A stretch of DNA of 64,000 nt from Marivivens donghaensis. Lineage in GTDB: Bacteria > Pseudomonadota > Alphaproteobacteria > Rhodobacterales > Rhodobacteraceae. The notes beneath the pieces were generated by a model. That model had not been told where the DNA came from and did no database searches. It was given only the letters and a program-made list of their open reading frames with translations. Each line of letters opens with the position of its first letter. Within the stretch, counting starts at the first letter, position 1. Of the stretch, positions 1 through 6,595 are shown piece by piece. The stretch covers positions 153,866 to 217,865 of the forward strand of contig NZ_JAUFRA010000002.1 of assembly GCF_030410045.1 (NCBI RefSeq), read 5' to 3'. The translations under genes and the position numbers were made by a program.

Positions 1-1
1 A

Positions 2-352
2 TTGGATACACTGACCCCTGAGGTCCAGTCACAAGATGGCGTGACCTACGCGTCCAAAATCGACAAGGCAGAGGCGCGTATCGATTGGACCCAGCCTGCC
101 GAAGTGATCGACCGACAGATACGTGGCCTGTCGCCGTTCCCTGGCGCGTGGTGCGACGTGAATGGCGAACGGGTTAAACTTCTCGGTTCCAAACTGGCCG
201 ACGGCAACGGCAAAGCTGGGCAAGTCCTTCACGGCTTCACCATTGCATGTGGTGAAGGCGCGGTAGAGATTACCCGCCTTCAACGCGAAGGCAAAAAGCC
301 CGTTAGCACCGAAGATGCCCTCCGCGGCATGACTTTGCCGGAGCACATCTGA
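2..352 (+). CDS. fmt: Methionyl-tRNA formyltransferase, C-terminal part (5' truncated by window edge)
   Basis: This is the C-terminal 116 residues of Fmt, which formylates initiator Met-tRNA using 10-formyltetrahydrofolate in the cytoplasm. The visible part is the OB-fold C-terminal domain that binds the tRNA. Family hallmarks are ARIDWTQPA near residue 25, the IRGLSPFPGAW segment near residue 40, and a tail ending in the GKKPVSTEDALRGM signature. The catalytic formyltransferase domain lies upstream, outside the window, so the first codon here is not a real start. The stop overlaps the next ORF by one base (TGATG). Confidence 0.95.
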   Translation: MDTLTPEVQSQDGVTYASKIDKAEARIDWTQPAEVIDRQIRGLSPFPGAWCDVNGERVKLLGSKLADGNGKAGQVLHGFTIACGEGAVEITRLQREGKKPVSTEDALRGMTLPEHI

Positions 353-516
353 TGTTTCTTCTCATGGGATTGCCGCGCATGGCGCTGAATTTCATGATTT
401 GGTTTCTTATCTGGATGTTCACGCGACCAGGTGGCTGGCTCTTTGCCTGTGTTGCCGTGGTGCTTGCGGTCAAAACACTTCCGCCCGAGCTCTGGGGTAT
501 GGTTAATCCAGAATAA
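352..516 (+). CDS. Small (54 aa) hydrophobic protein translationally coupled to fmt
   Basis: A 54-residue ORF starts at the ATG that overlaps the fmt stop codon (TGATG), so ribosomes finishing fmt could re-initiate here. The product is strongly hydrophobic, rich in Met and Trp (MALNFMIWFLIWMF, then WLFACVAVVLAVK), with room for two short membrane segments flanking a TRPGG turn. I do not recognise a named family. The coupled start, clean stop and position in the operon support a real small gene. It ends one base before the convergent channel gene. Confidence 0.6.
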   Translation: MFLLMGLPRMALNFMIWFLIWMFTRPGGWLFACVAVVLAVKTLPPELWGMVNPE

Positions 517-1140
517 TCACTGGCGGGGTGGACGGCTCTTGTAAGCAGGCATCGACCATCCAAGAGCGAGGCTCCCAGCCCGCAGCGCAAACGTTACGCC
601 GGCACACAACATCAGCGCGACGGGTTGCGTGATCCCTGCGCCAATCGCAAGCATCGCTGCCGCGGCCCCGATAAATGCTGCTGAGATATACAATTCGCCC
701 TGTTTGAGGACCAACGGGACCTCATTGCAAACCACATCGCGCATCAAGCCGCCGAAACATCCTGTCGTCACGCCCATAATCAAAACGATTGGCCATTCCT
801 GAGACTGGTTCACGGCCACGCCAACTCCCGTTGGAACGGCGACCGCGAGAGCGGCAGCATCTAGCCAAGTTAATGTTTTTAAACGGCTTTCAAGTAGGTG
901 AGCTGTAAAGAAAGTGCCCATTGCTGCGACCGCGGCAATCACGAGAACGATTGGTTTGTCGATCCAAAACAAAGGGTTTCGATCCAACAAAAGGTCTCGA
1001 ACCGTGCCGCCACCGACCGCAGTCAAAGCGGCGATAAAAAAGAAACCAACGGGATCGAGCTGCGCACGACTGGCCACCAGCGCACCAGTCAGCGCAAAGA
1101 TAAACACAGACGAGTATTCGAGAATTTCAAGAAATGACAT
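517..1140 (-). CDS. Trimeric intracellular cation channel family protein (UPF0126/YicG-like)
   Basis: This 207-residue integral membrane protein has about seven hydrophobic segments. It carries the internal duplication typical of UPF0126/TRIC proteins: GGGTVRDLL at residues 43-51 and GGLMRDVV at 130-137, each followed by a membrane hairpin. Prokaryotic TRIC homologues form trimeric K+-permeable channels; the physiological role in bacteria is unsettled. I placed the start at MSFLEILEYS because AGGAGG lies about 5 bases upstream; a longer reading frame adds 16 polar residues without a ribosome site. It is convergent with the fmt-linked small ORF. Confidence 0.85.
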   Translation of the reverse strand: MSFLEILEYSSVFIFALTGALVASRAQLDPVGFFFIAALTAVGGGTVRDLLLDRNPLFWIDKPIVLVIAAVAAMGTFFTAHLLESRLKTLTWLDAAALAVAVPTGVGVAVNQSQEWPIVLIMGVTTGCFGGLMRDVVCNEVPLVLKQGELYISAAFIGAAAAMLAIGAGITQPVALMLCAGVTFALRAGSLALGWSMPAYKSRPPRQ

Positions 1141-1218
1141 CGCTCCTCCTCGGTCTGTCGTAGCACAGATTTGCTGCGATGGGACCATAGAGTAAGTCTA
1201 AATAACGATGCCAGATAA

Positions 1219-1308
1219 TGGCGGAGACGAAGGGATTCGAACCCTCGAGACGATTCCTCGCCTACTCCCTTAGCAGGGGAGCGCCTTCGACCACTCGGCC
1301 ACGTCTCC
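1219..1308 (-). tRNA. tRNA-Ser (anticodon GCU)
   Basis: Reading the minus strand, acceptor arms GGAGACG (1302-1308) and CGTCTCC (1223-1229) pair. The anticodon stem-loop CTCCC-CTGCTAA-GGGAG carries GCT. A long variable arm follows, then the T-arm GGGTTCGAATCCC. A discriminator G and an encoded CCA (1219-1221) complete the 3' end. The large variable arm and GCU anticodon identify a class II serine tRNA reading AGC/AGU. It is a single-gene unit between the channel gene and the DUF4130-like gene. Confidence 0.95.
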
Positions 1309-1426
1309 GTCGACCCGTTTAGCGATGGCTTTGAAGGAAAACAAGGCACCTCTGGCAGAAAGTTTTCGTGGCCGAAATGGTTTAGAGATCTTGCGTATAG
1401 CTTAAAAGAACATATCATGAACAAAA

Positions 1427-2107
1427 ATGTATGCCGCCATGTATTCGATTACCCTCCCATTTACTGGAACGGCCATAGCATGGCGTCGGATTGCACGGCG
1501 CCTGCTGTCGGCGCGTATCGCGCCTGAATTTGTGGAGTGGGCGGTTGGGGCGACGGAGATGGTGCCGACTTTGCCTGATGAGCGTTACAAGGCTCGGGTG
1601 CCGGAACGCTTTGTCATTTTGACTGAAACCGCCGTGTGGCATTCGGATCCAGCAAGGTTTGACCTGCTATATCGTTTGGCGTGGCGGTTACGCCTCCAGC
1701 CGTCGCTCGTCGGGGAACGTAGCGACACAGACGTCCTACGGATTCTCGAAATCGAAAATGACGTATTGAGAGCGCATCGAAAATTGGGGCGCGATCTTCG
1801 TTTGCATGAGGTGGGACGACAGGCTGGGAGGCGTATCTTTGCTGGGTGGTGTGATGTGCCGCATGATCCTTTGGAATTGGCGCTGCCAAAGTATCAGCGC
1901 CAATTTTCCGAATTTGATTGGGTTATCTATACACCCCAGCGGATGGTTCGCTGCACGCAGGGCAATGTCTCAATAGCGCCGCCGCCTGAGCGGCCAGAGT
2001 TGCTGCGCGATACGATGCATTCTGACTGGTATGAATGGTTAAGGGCGCAGGTTTGCCCCGCGCCCTCAAACGATAGAACGGATTTTTCGGCCAATCTTAC
2101 GTATTGA
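1427..2107 (+). CDS. DUF4130-like protein (stand-alone relative of the UdgX-associated domain)
   Basis: This 226-residue cytosolic protein shows the pattern of DUF4130/TIGR03915, the domain often fused N-terminal to UdgX-type uracil-DNA glycosylases. Matching stretches are an early AWRRIARRLL helix (about 18-27), a DPARFDLLYRLAWRL segment (74-88) and a late FDWVIYTPQRMV strand (163-174). In typical members the central part carries RDxHKMxAFVRFR; here it reads RAHRKLGRDLRLHE and the expected aromatic and basic residues are largely changed. No glycosylase domain follows. The alternative start is the Met at residue 5; neither has a clear ribosome site. The 3' end overlaps ychF by 11 bases tail-to-tail. 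Assignment rests on recalled family pattern only. Confidence 0.55.
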   Translation: MYAAMYSITLPFTGTAIAWRRIARRLLSARIAPEFVEWAVGATEMVPTLPDERYKARVPERFVILTETAVWHSDPARFDLLYRLAWRLRLQPSLVGERSDTDVLRILEIENDVLRAHRKLGRDLRLHEVGRQAGRRIFAGWCDVPHDPLELALPKYQRQFSEFDWVIYTPQRMVRCTQGNVSIAPPPERPELLRDTMHSDWYEWLRAQVCPAPSNDRTDFSANLTY

Positions 2108-3194
2108 AGAGGAAGTGCATCACGTCGCCGTCTTGGACGATGTATGCTTTGCCTTCCGCACGCATTTTACCAGCTTCTTTAGCGCCAGTTTCACCCTTGA
2201 ACTGGATGTAGTCATTGAACGCGATGGTTTCAGCGCGGATGAAGCCACGTTCAAAGTCGCCATGGATTACGCCAGCAGCAGCGGGAGCGCCCGTGCCTTC
2301 TTTGATGGTCCATGCGCGGGCTTCTTTCGGGCCAACGGTGAAGTAGGTTTGCAGGTGAAGCAGTTCATAGCCAGCGCGGATGAGACGATCGAGGCCTGCC
2401 TCGGTGAGGCCTAGTTCAGAGAGGAACATTTCCTGTTCTTCGTCGTCGAGCTGGCTTATTTCTTCTTCGATGCGAGCGGAAATAACAACGTGGCTGTTGC
2501 CCTGAGCCGCTGCCATTTCAGCAACGCGAGCCGATTGGCTATTGCCTGCGCCAGCAGAGGTTTCTTCGACGTTACAAACATAAAGGACAGGTTTGGTCGA
2601 CAACAGTTGCAGCATCTTCCACTGCTTCTGGTCGTCTTCCGAAATCTCGACGGTGCGGGCTGGTTTGCCTGCTTCGATTGCGTCCTTCGCGAGTTTCAGG
2701 AGCCGTTCCTGTTCAACAGCCTCTTTGTCACCACCGCGAACCTTGCGGACGATGTTCTGTAGGCGACGCTCGATCGACTCTAGGTCAGCCAGCATCAGTT
2801 CCATCTCGATGGTCTCTGCGTCGGCGACAGGGTCCACGCGGCCTTCAACGTGCGTGATGTCATCATCTTCAAAGCAGCGTAGAACGTGGGCGATGGCATC
2901 ACATTCGCGGATGTTGGCAAGGAATTGGTTACCAAGACCTTCGCCTTTGGAAGCGCCTTTCACGAGGCCAGCGATGTCTACAAATGTCATCCGTGTTGGG
3001 ATGATCTGTTTGGAGCCAGCGATTTCGGCCAGAGCATCAAGGCGCTGATCGGGGACGGCCACTTCGCCGACGTTCGGTTCGATGGTGCAGAAGGGGAAGT
3101 TTGCGGCCTGTGCCGCTGCCGTTTTGGTCAGCGCGTTAAACAGGGTCGATTTGCCGACGTTCGGCAGACCCACGATACCCATCTTGAATCCCAT
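2097..3194 (-). CDS. ychF: Redox-regulated, ribosome-binding ATPase YchF (OLA1 family)
   Basis: At 365 residues this matches the usual YchF length. The Walker A motif GLPNVGKST is at 9-17, the switch/G3 region DIAGLVKGASKGEG at 73-86, and the G4 position reads NVEE at 208-211 instead of NKxD, the change that makes this Obg-family member prefer ATP. A coiled-coil insertion follows G3 and a TGS domain occupies roughly 280-363. YchF associates with ribosomes and influences translation start fidelity and the oxidative stress response. Start chosen at MGFKMG because AGGAGG lies about 6 bases upstream. Confidence 0.97.
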   Translation of the reverse strand: MGFKMGIVGLPNVGKSTLFNALTKTAAAQAANFPFCTIEPNVGEVAVPDQRLDALAEIAGSKQIIPTRMTFVDIAGLVKGASKGEGLGNQFLANIRECDAIAHVLRCFEDDDITHVEGRVDPVADAETIEMELMLADLESIERRLQNIVRKVRGGDKEAVEQERLLKLAKDAIEAGKPARTVEISEDDQKQWKMLQLLSTKPVLYVCNVEETSAGAGNSQSARVAEMAAAQGNSHVVISARIEEEISQLDDEEQEMFLSELGLTEAGLDRLIRAGYELLHLQTYFTVGPKEARAWTIKEGTGAPAAAGVIHGDFERGFIRAETIAFNDYIQFKGETGAKEAGKMRAEGKAYIVQDGDVMHFLFNT

Positions 3195-3242
3195 CGGACC
3201 CTCCTGAAATTGCTCGAATGGCTTCTAGGCTGCAAGGCGCTT

Positions 3243-3305
3243 CGACGCAAGCGTCGCTGGGGGCATTGCCCCCAGACCCCCAGGATATTTAAGGCACAAA
3301 GGCAG
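3243..3305. repeat. GC-rich intergenic repeat, copy 1 (hairpin plus conserved AT/GGCAC tail)
   Basis: A perfect hairpin CGACGC-AA-GCGTCG (3243-3256) is followed by GGGGGCATTGCCCCC (3259-3273), CCCCCAGGATATTT (3277-3290) and AAGGCACAAAGGCAG (3291-3305). Nearly the same order of blocks recurs at 31842-31903. It lies 54 bases beyond the stop of the leftward ZIP gene, so on the minus strand it can act as a 3' hairpin. Similar GGGGGC..GCCCCC/GGATATTT elements are dispersed in many Rhodobacteraceae genomes, from general knowledge of these genomes. Confidence 0.7.
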
Positions 3306-3358
3306 TATGGCGGATTTTATTTGCGCGCGAGGGCGGTGCGGTCACAGTGCCCGTCTCT

Positions 3359-4129
3359 TTATCCAAGAGTAACGTCTAGGATCATCATCAAGATCAGACC
3401 GAAGAGAAGACCAGTGGTAGCACGGTTCTGATGCCCGTTGCGGTGCGTTTCAGGGAGGATTTCGTGGCTGATGATGTACAGCATTGCCCCTGCAGAGAAT
3501 GTCAGTCCGAGCGGTAGGATTTCGTGGGTGACGGAAACTGCGCTAGCGCCAATCAGTGCGCCGATAGGTTCGACCATGCCGGTCAGGGCGGCAACGAGGA
3601 AAGACTTCCACCTCGAATAGCCGCGCCCGATGAGCGCAACGGCAACAGCAAGGCCCTCGGGCATGTCTTGGAGCGAGATACCTGTCATAACCGATATGCC
3701 GCTGGTTGTGCCGTCACCAAAGGCTACGCCGATCGACATGCCTTCGGGGAAGTTGTGGATGGTGATTGCAATGACGAAGAGCCAGATGCGCCCCATTGCA
3801 GCAGCGTCGGCGCCTTCTTGCCCTGTGATGAAATGTTCATGGGGCAATGACGAGTTCAGCCAAGCGACAAATCCAGCGCCAAGGGCGATCCCAACGCCAG
3901 CGATGAGGGAGGCGATCAAGGTAGAGCCGTATTGCTCTGTCGCAATATCAATCCCTGGCAGGATCAAGGAGAAGTAGGATGCCGAGAGCATCACGCCTGC
4001 TGCGAAACCTAAAAGCGTATCGCTGGCGCGTTGGCTCAGTGTCTTCCCAATTAACACCGGAACAGCGCCCAAGGCCGTCGCAATGCCTGCGACCAGACCG
4101 CCCAGTGTGCCGTTGAGAATGGTTTCCAT
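3359..4129 (-). CDS. ZIP family divalent metal transporter (ZupT/GufA type)
   Basis: This 256-residue protein has eight predicted membrane helices and the two metal-binding ZIP helices: HNFPEG at 125-130 (TM4) and QDMPEG at 154-159 (TM5, where the first His is Gln as is usual in the GufA branch), plus MVEPIGA near 185. It should import Zn2+ or related divalent cations through the inner membrane. I start at METILNG, with GGGAG seven bases upstream; the frame is open much further, but that extension runs antisense through rplY and is rejected. Divergent from rplY. The exact metal cannot be read from sequence. Confidence 0.88.
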   Translation of the reverse strand: METILNGTLGGLVAGIATALGAVPVLIGKTLSQRASDTLLGFAAGVMLSASYFSLILPGIDIATEQYGSTLIASLIAGVGIALGAGFVAWLNSSLPHEHFITGQEGADAAAMGRIWLFVIAITIHNFPEGMSIGVAFGDGTTSGISVMTGISLQDMPEGLAVAVALIGRGYSRWKSFLVAALTGMVEPIGALIGASAVSVTHEILPLGLTFSAGAMLYIISHEILPETHRNGHQNRATTGLLFGLILMMILDVTLG

Positions 4130-4268
4130 AAATGCGCTCCCAGAATTTACGCGCATTAAATTTAGAATCATTTTAAATAGCAAGATAATCCAAGGTGTTT
4201 TCTCTTTACCAAGGAGCGATTTTCGCCTTTCCAAAAAGGGGATTCGCGTGTAAGAGCGCGGCTTCATC

Positions 4269-4295
4269 GGGCCGCACACCCTTGGAGGGCGGCCC
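4269..4295 (+). promoter_or_regulatory. GC-rich leader hairpin just upstream of rplY
   Basis: GGGCCGC (4269-4275) and GCGGCCC (4289-4295) form a perfect 7-bp stem around a 13-base loop that itself contains CTTGGAGGG. It sits 24 bases before the rplY start and has no U-run, so it is not a simple terminator. It may be a leader structure that hides or competes with a ribosome-like sequence. Function is inferred. Confidence 0.4.
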
Positions 4296-4318
4296 CTCAT
4301 CTTATGGAGATTATCAAG

Positions 4319-4936
4319 ATGGCACGTGAGATTCCTGATCTTATCGCCACGGAACGTACGGGGACAGGCAAGGGGGCCGCTCGTCAAGCTCGCCGTGATG
4401 GGCTCGTTCCGGGTATCGTTTACGGTGGTGGACAAGATCCGCTTCCGCTGAACTTCAACTACAACAAACTGCTTCAGAAACTGAAGCAGGGCCGTTTCAT
4501 GTCCACCCTGTTCAACCTGAAAGTTGAAGGTCAGGAAGATGTACGTGTGATCTGCCGTGGCGTTCAGCGCGATGTTGTAAAAGACCTGCCGACTCACATC
4601 GACTTCATGCGCTTGAAGCGCACCAGCCGTGTGAACCTGTTCGTGCACGTTGAGTTCGAAAACCACAAAGCTGCACCGGGCATCAAAAAAGGCGGCGTTC
4701 TGACCGTTGTTCGTCCGGAAGTCGAGCTTAGCGTTATCGCTGGCGACATTCCTGAGCAGATCGTCGTTGACCTGACCGGCCGCGAAATCGGCGATGTGAT
4801 CCACATCTCTGACGTAACTCTGCCGGAAGGCGTTTCGCCGACCATCGACCGTGACTTCGTTATTGCGAACATCTCGGCTCCGTCGGGTCTGCGTTCGGCT
4901 GGTGCTGATGAAGACGAAGAGGGTGCAGAAGAGTAA
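4319..4936 (+). CDS. rplY: 50S ribosomal protein L25/general stress protein Ctc
   Basis: L25 binds 5S rRNA in the large ribosomal subunit. The 205-residue product is the long CTC/TL5 form: N-terminal L25 domain (about 1-95, with ARQARRDGLVPGIVYGG near 21-37) and a C-terminal beta domain (about 100-190), then an acidic tail DEDEEGAEE. An in-frame ATG lies 15 bases upstream, but MAREIPDL is preferred because GGAG sits 9 bases before it and MARE- is the conserved start. It is transcribed alone: divergent from the ZIP gene and followed by a strong terminator. Confidence 0.97.
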   Translation: MAREIPDLIATERTGTGKGAARQARRDGLVPGIVYGGGQDPLPLNFNYNKLLQKLKQGRFMSTLFNLKVEGQEDVRVICRGVQRDVVKDLPTHIDFMRLKRTSRVNLFVHVEFENHKAAPGIKKGGVLTVVRPEVELSVIAGDIPEQIVVDLTGREIGDVIHISDVTLPEGVSPTIDRDFVIANISAPSGLRSAGADEDEEGAEE

Positions 4937-4961
4937 TTCTCTTCTTCACAACAGAATTAGG

Positions 4962-4992
4962 AAAACGGGGTCCAACGGGCCCCGTTTTCTTT
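4962..4992 (+). terminator. Rho-independent terminator after rplY
   Basis: AAAACGGGG (4962-4970) pairs with CCCCGTTTT (4980-4988); the 9-base loop can extend the stem by two further C-G pairs. CTTTT follows. It lies 25 bases after the rplY stop, before the convergent pssA gene, and could act in both directions because of the A/T flanks. Confidence 0.85.
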
Positions 4993-5032
4993 TGTTGCTG
5001 AGGAAAATATTGGGTTTGATCCGCGGTAGGCT

Positions 5033-5794
5033 TCAGGACTGAGCGAACAGGTTACCGCGTGCCTTCACGATGCTAACAAGCAAGATGAAGATGTAGATCA
5101 CGTTCACGGATACGAGCAGCAGCCAAGGACGGAAGAACACGAGACCGACGACGAGTAGAGTAAGCACGAGCACGACCCGAGAGAGGCTGCGTGGAACTCG
5201 GACGGCCTTGAGCGATAGCGTCTTCATTGTTGAGATCATAAGTACGCCAACAAATCCGAGCCAAATTGCTATGACCATGGGAATCGAGTGGGCATCGAAG
5301 TAACCGCCGAATACAAGGAATGCAGGCATCAGCGCGAGCATCGCGCCACCTGGTGACGGGACACCTACAAAATGGGGCGTTTCACCGTCGTCCGTCTTTG
5401 GCTTGTCCTTCATTACGTTGAAGCGAGCAAGACGAAGGCAGGCCGCTCCAGCGTAAACCAGCGCGAAAATCCAGCCGAGGCCGCCAAGAGAGCTCAGGAA
5501 AAACTGGTATATCAAGATCGACGGTGCGACGCCAAAGCACACAAAATCCGAGAGCGAGTCGAGTTCGCCGCCCAATTCGGACGTAGAGTTGAGCCGACGC
5601 GCCATGAGGCCATCAAGGCCATCCATGACAGCAGCGAGCATGATCAGGAACGTGGCGAGCATGAAACGTTCGTCGACGGCAAAGCGGATGGACGTGAGAC
5701 CCAAGCACATTCCTGTCAGGGTCACCATATTGGGGACCATTTGGACGAAAGGAACGCGGCCCTTGGTGTCCCTATTGTTTTCGTGCTCGCTCAT
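5033..5794 (-). CDS. pssA: CDP-diacylglycerol-serine O-phosphatidyltransferase
   Basis: This enzyme makes phosphatidylserine from CDP-diacylglycerol and L-serine in the inner membrane, the first step to phosphatidylethanolamine. The 253-residue protein has the complete CDP-alcohol phosphotransferase signature D61-G-x2-A65-R66-x8-G75-x3-D79-x3-D83, embedded among about eight hydrophobic segments. It is the second gene of a psd-pssA unit: the psd stop is 8 bases upstream of its ATG, so the pair that makes and then decarboxylates PS is co-transcribed. Confidence 0.95.
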   Translation of the reverse strand: MSEHENNRDTKGRVPFVQMVPNMVTLTGMCLGLTSIRFAVDERFMLATFLIMLAAVMDGLDGLMARRLNSTSELGGELDSLSDFVCFGVAPSILIYQFFLSSLGGLGWIFALVYAGAACLRLARFNVMKDKPKTDDGETPHFVGVPSPGGAMLALMPAFLVFGGYFDAHSIPMVIAIWLGFVGVLMISTMKTLSLKAVRVPRSLSRVVLVLTLLVVGLVFFRPWLLLVSVNVIYIFILLVSIVKARGNLFAQS

Positions 5795-5802
5795 GAGGTG
5801 CC

Positions 5803-6483
5803 TTAGGCTTGGGGCGCTTCGCCCAAATCTGCAATAACAGTTTCGCCAGCGATCATTGTCTGGCCTATCGATACCATCGGCTTTGCGCCTTCGGGAAGAT
5901 AGATATCCAGACGAGACCCGAAACGGATGAGACCAAAACGTTCACCAACGCCGATCTCTTGGCCTTCTTTGGACCAGCACAGAATGCGACGCGCGACGAG
6001 GCCCGCGATCTGAACGGTGCCGAATTTCCGACCATCGGGAAGCTCGATGGTGATGCCGTTACGCTCGTTGTCCTCGGACGCTTTGTCGAGTGACGCGTTC
6101 AGGAATTTACCGGGACGGTATGCAACCGCGGTGATTGTGCCAGCAGCAGGTGCGCGGTTCACGTGACAGTTAAACACCGACATGAACACGGAAATGCGGG
6201 TCATGGCTTCGTCGCCAAGGCCTAGCTCTGCAGGTGGAACAGCAGGTTCCAGCAGCGACACAACGCCGTCCGCTGGAGAAACCATAATGCCCTTGCGGTC
6301 AGGCGTGACGCGTACGGGGTCGCGAAAGAAGTAATAGACCCAAACCGTCAGGCCGACGCCAATCCAGCCGAGCGGCTCCCAGAGAAGGAACAACAGGACC
6401 GTAATCGCTGCAGCGATTGCTACAAACTTGCGCCCTTCGGGGTGCATGGGTTTTACAAAGGTCGATAGCATCGAGACAGACAT
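5803..6483 (-). CDS. psd: Phosphatidylserine decarboxylase proenzyme (short form)
   Basis: Psd converts phosphatidylserine to phosphatidylethanolamine using a pyruvoyl group made by self-cleavage. The 226-residue length is that of the short alphaproteobacterial form. The processing site is visible as RFGSRLD: Gly189-Ser190, where Ser becomes the pyruvoyl cap of the alpha chain. Two hydrophobic stretches near residues 20-50 anchor it to the membrane. An HVNRAP motif near residue 105 is the family His region. The start is the first Met; a second Met at residue 5 is possible and neither has a strong ribosome site. Upstream partner of pssA. Confidence 0.95.
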   Translation of the reverse strand: MSVSMLSTFVKPMHPEGRKFVAIAAAITVLLFLLWEPLGWIGVGLTVWVYYFFRDPVRVTPDRKGIMVSPADGVVSLLEPAVPPAELGLGDEAMTRISVFMSVFNCHVNRAPAAGTITAVAYRPGKFLNASLDKASEDNERNGITIELPDGRKFGTVQIAGLVARRILCWSKEGQEIGVGERFGLIRFGSRLDIYLPEGAKPMVSIGQTMIAGETVIADLGEAPQA

Positions 6484-6542
6484 CAGAGCACCATTTTTCG
6501 AATGAGTTGGGTCTCTTTAGCCGCGTGGTCGCGTCAAGAAAA

Positions 6543-6586
6543 CCTCTCTTGAGGTGATCGTAGACATATGATCACGAAAAGAGAGG
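6543..6586 (-). terminator. Two-tier terminator after the DEAD-box helicase gene
   Basis: On the minus strand CCTCTCTT (6579-6586) pairs with AAGAGAGG (6543-6550), and inside it GTGATC pairs with GATCAC (6554-6559/6570-6575). TTTTCTT follows on the minus strand. It lies 10 bases past the helicase stop and before psd. Confidence 0.8.
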
Positions 6587-6595
6587 CCTATTTTC

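Noticed and set aside
1427..2107. Genomic island or integration site next to tRNA-Ser
   Set aside because: No integrase, no repeat of the tRNA 3' end nearby, and housekeeping genes continue on both sides; only the DUF4130-like gene is unusual.
4130..4804. N-terminal extension of the ZIP transporter frame running antisense through rplY
   Set aside because: The extension is not ZIP-like, lacks a ribosome site and overlaps the whole 5' half of rplY; METILNG with GGGAG upstream is the natural start.
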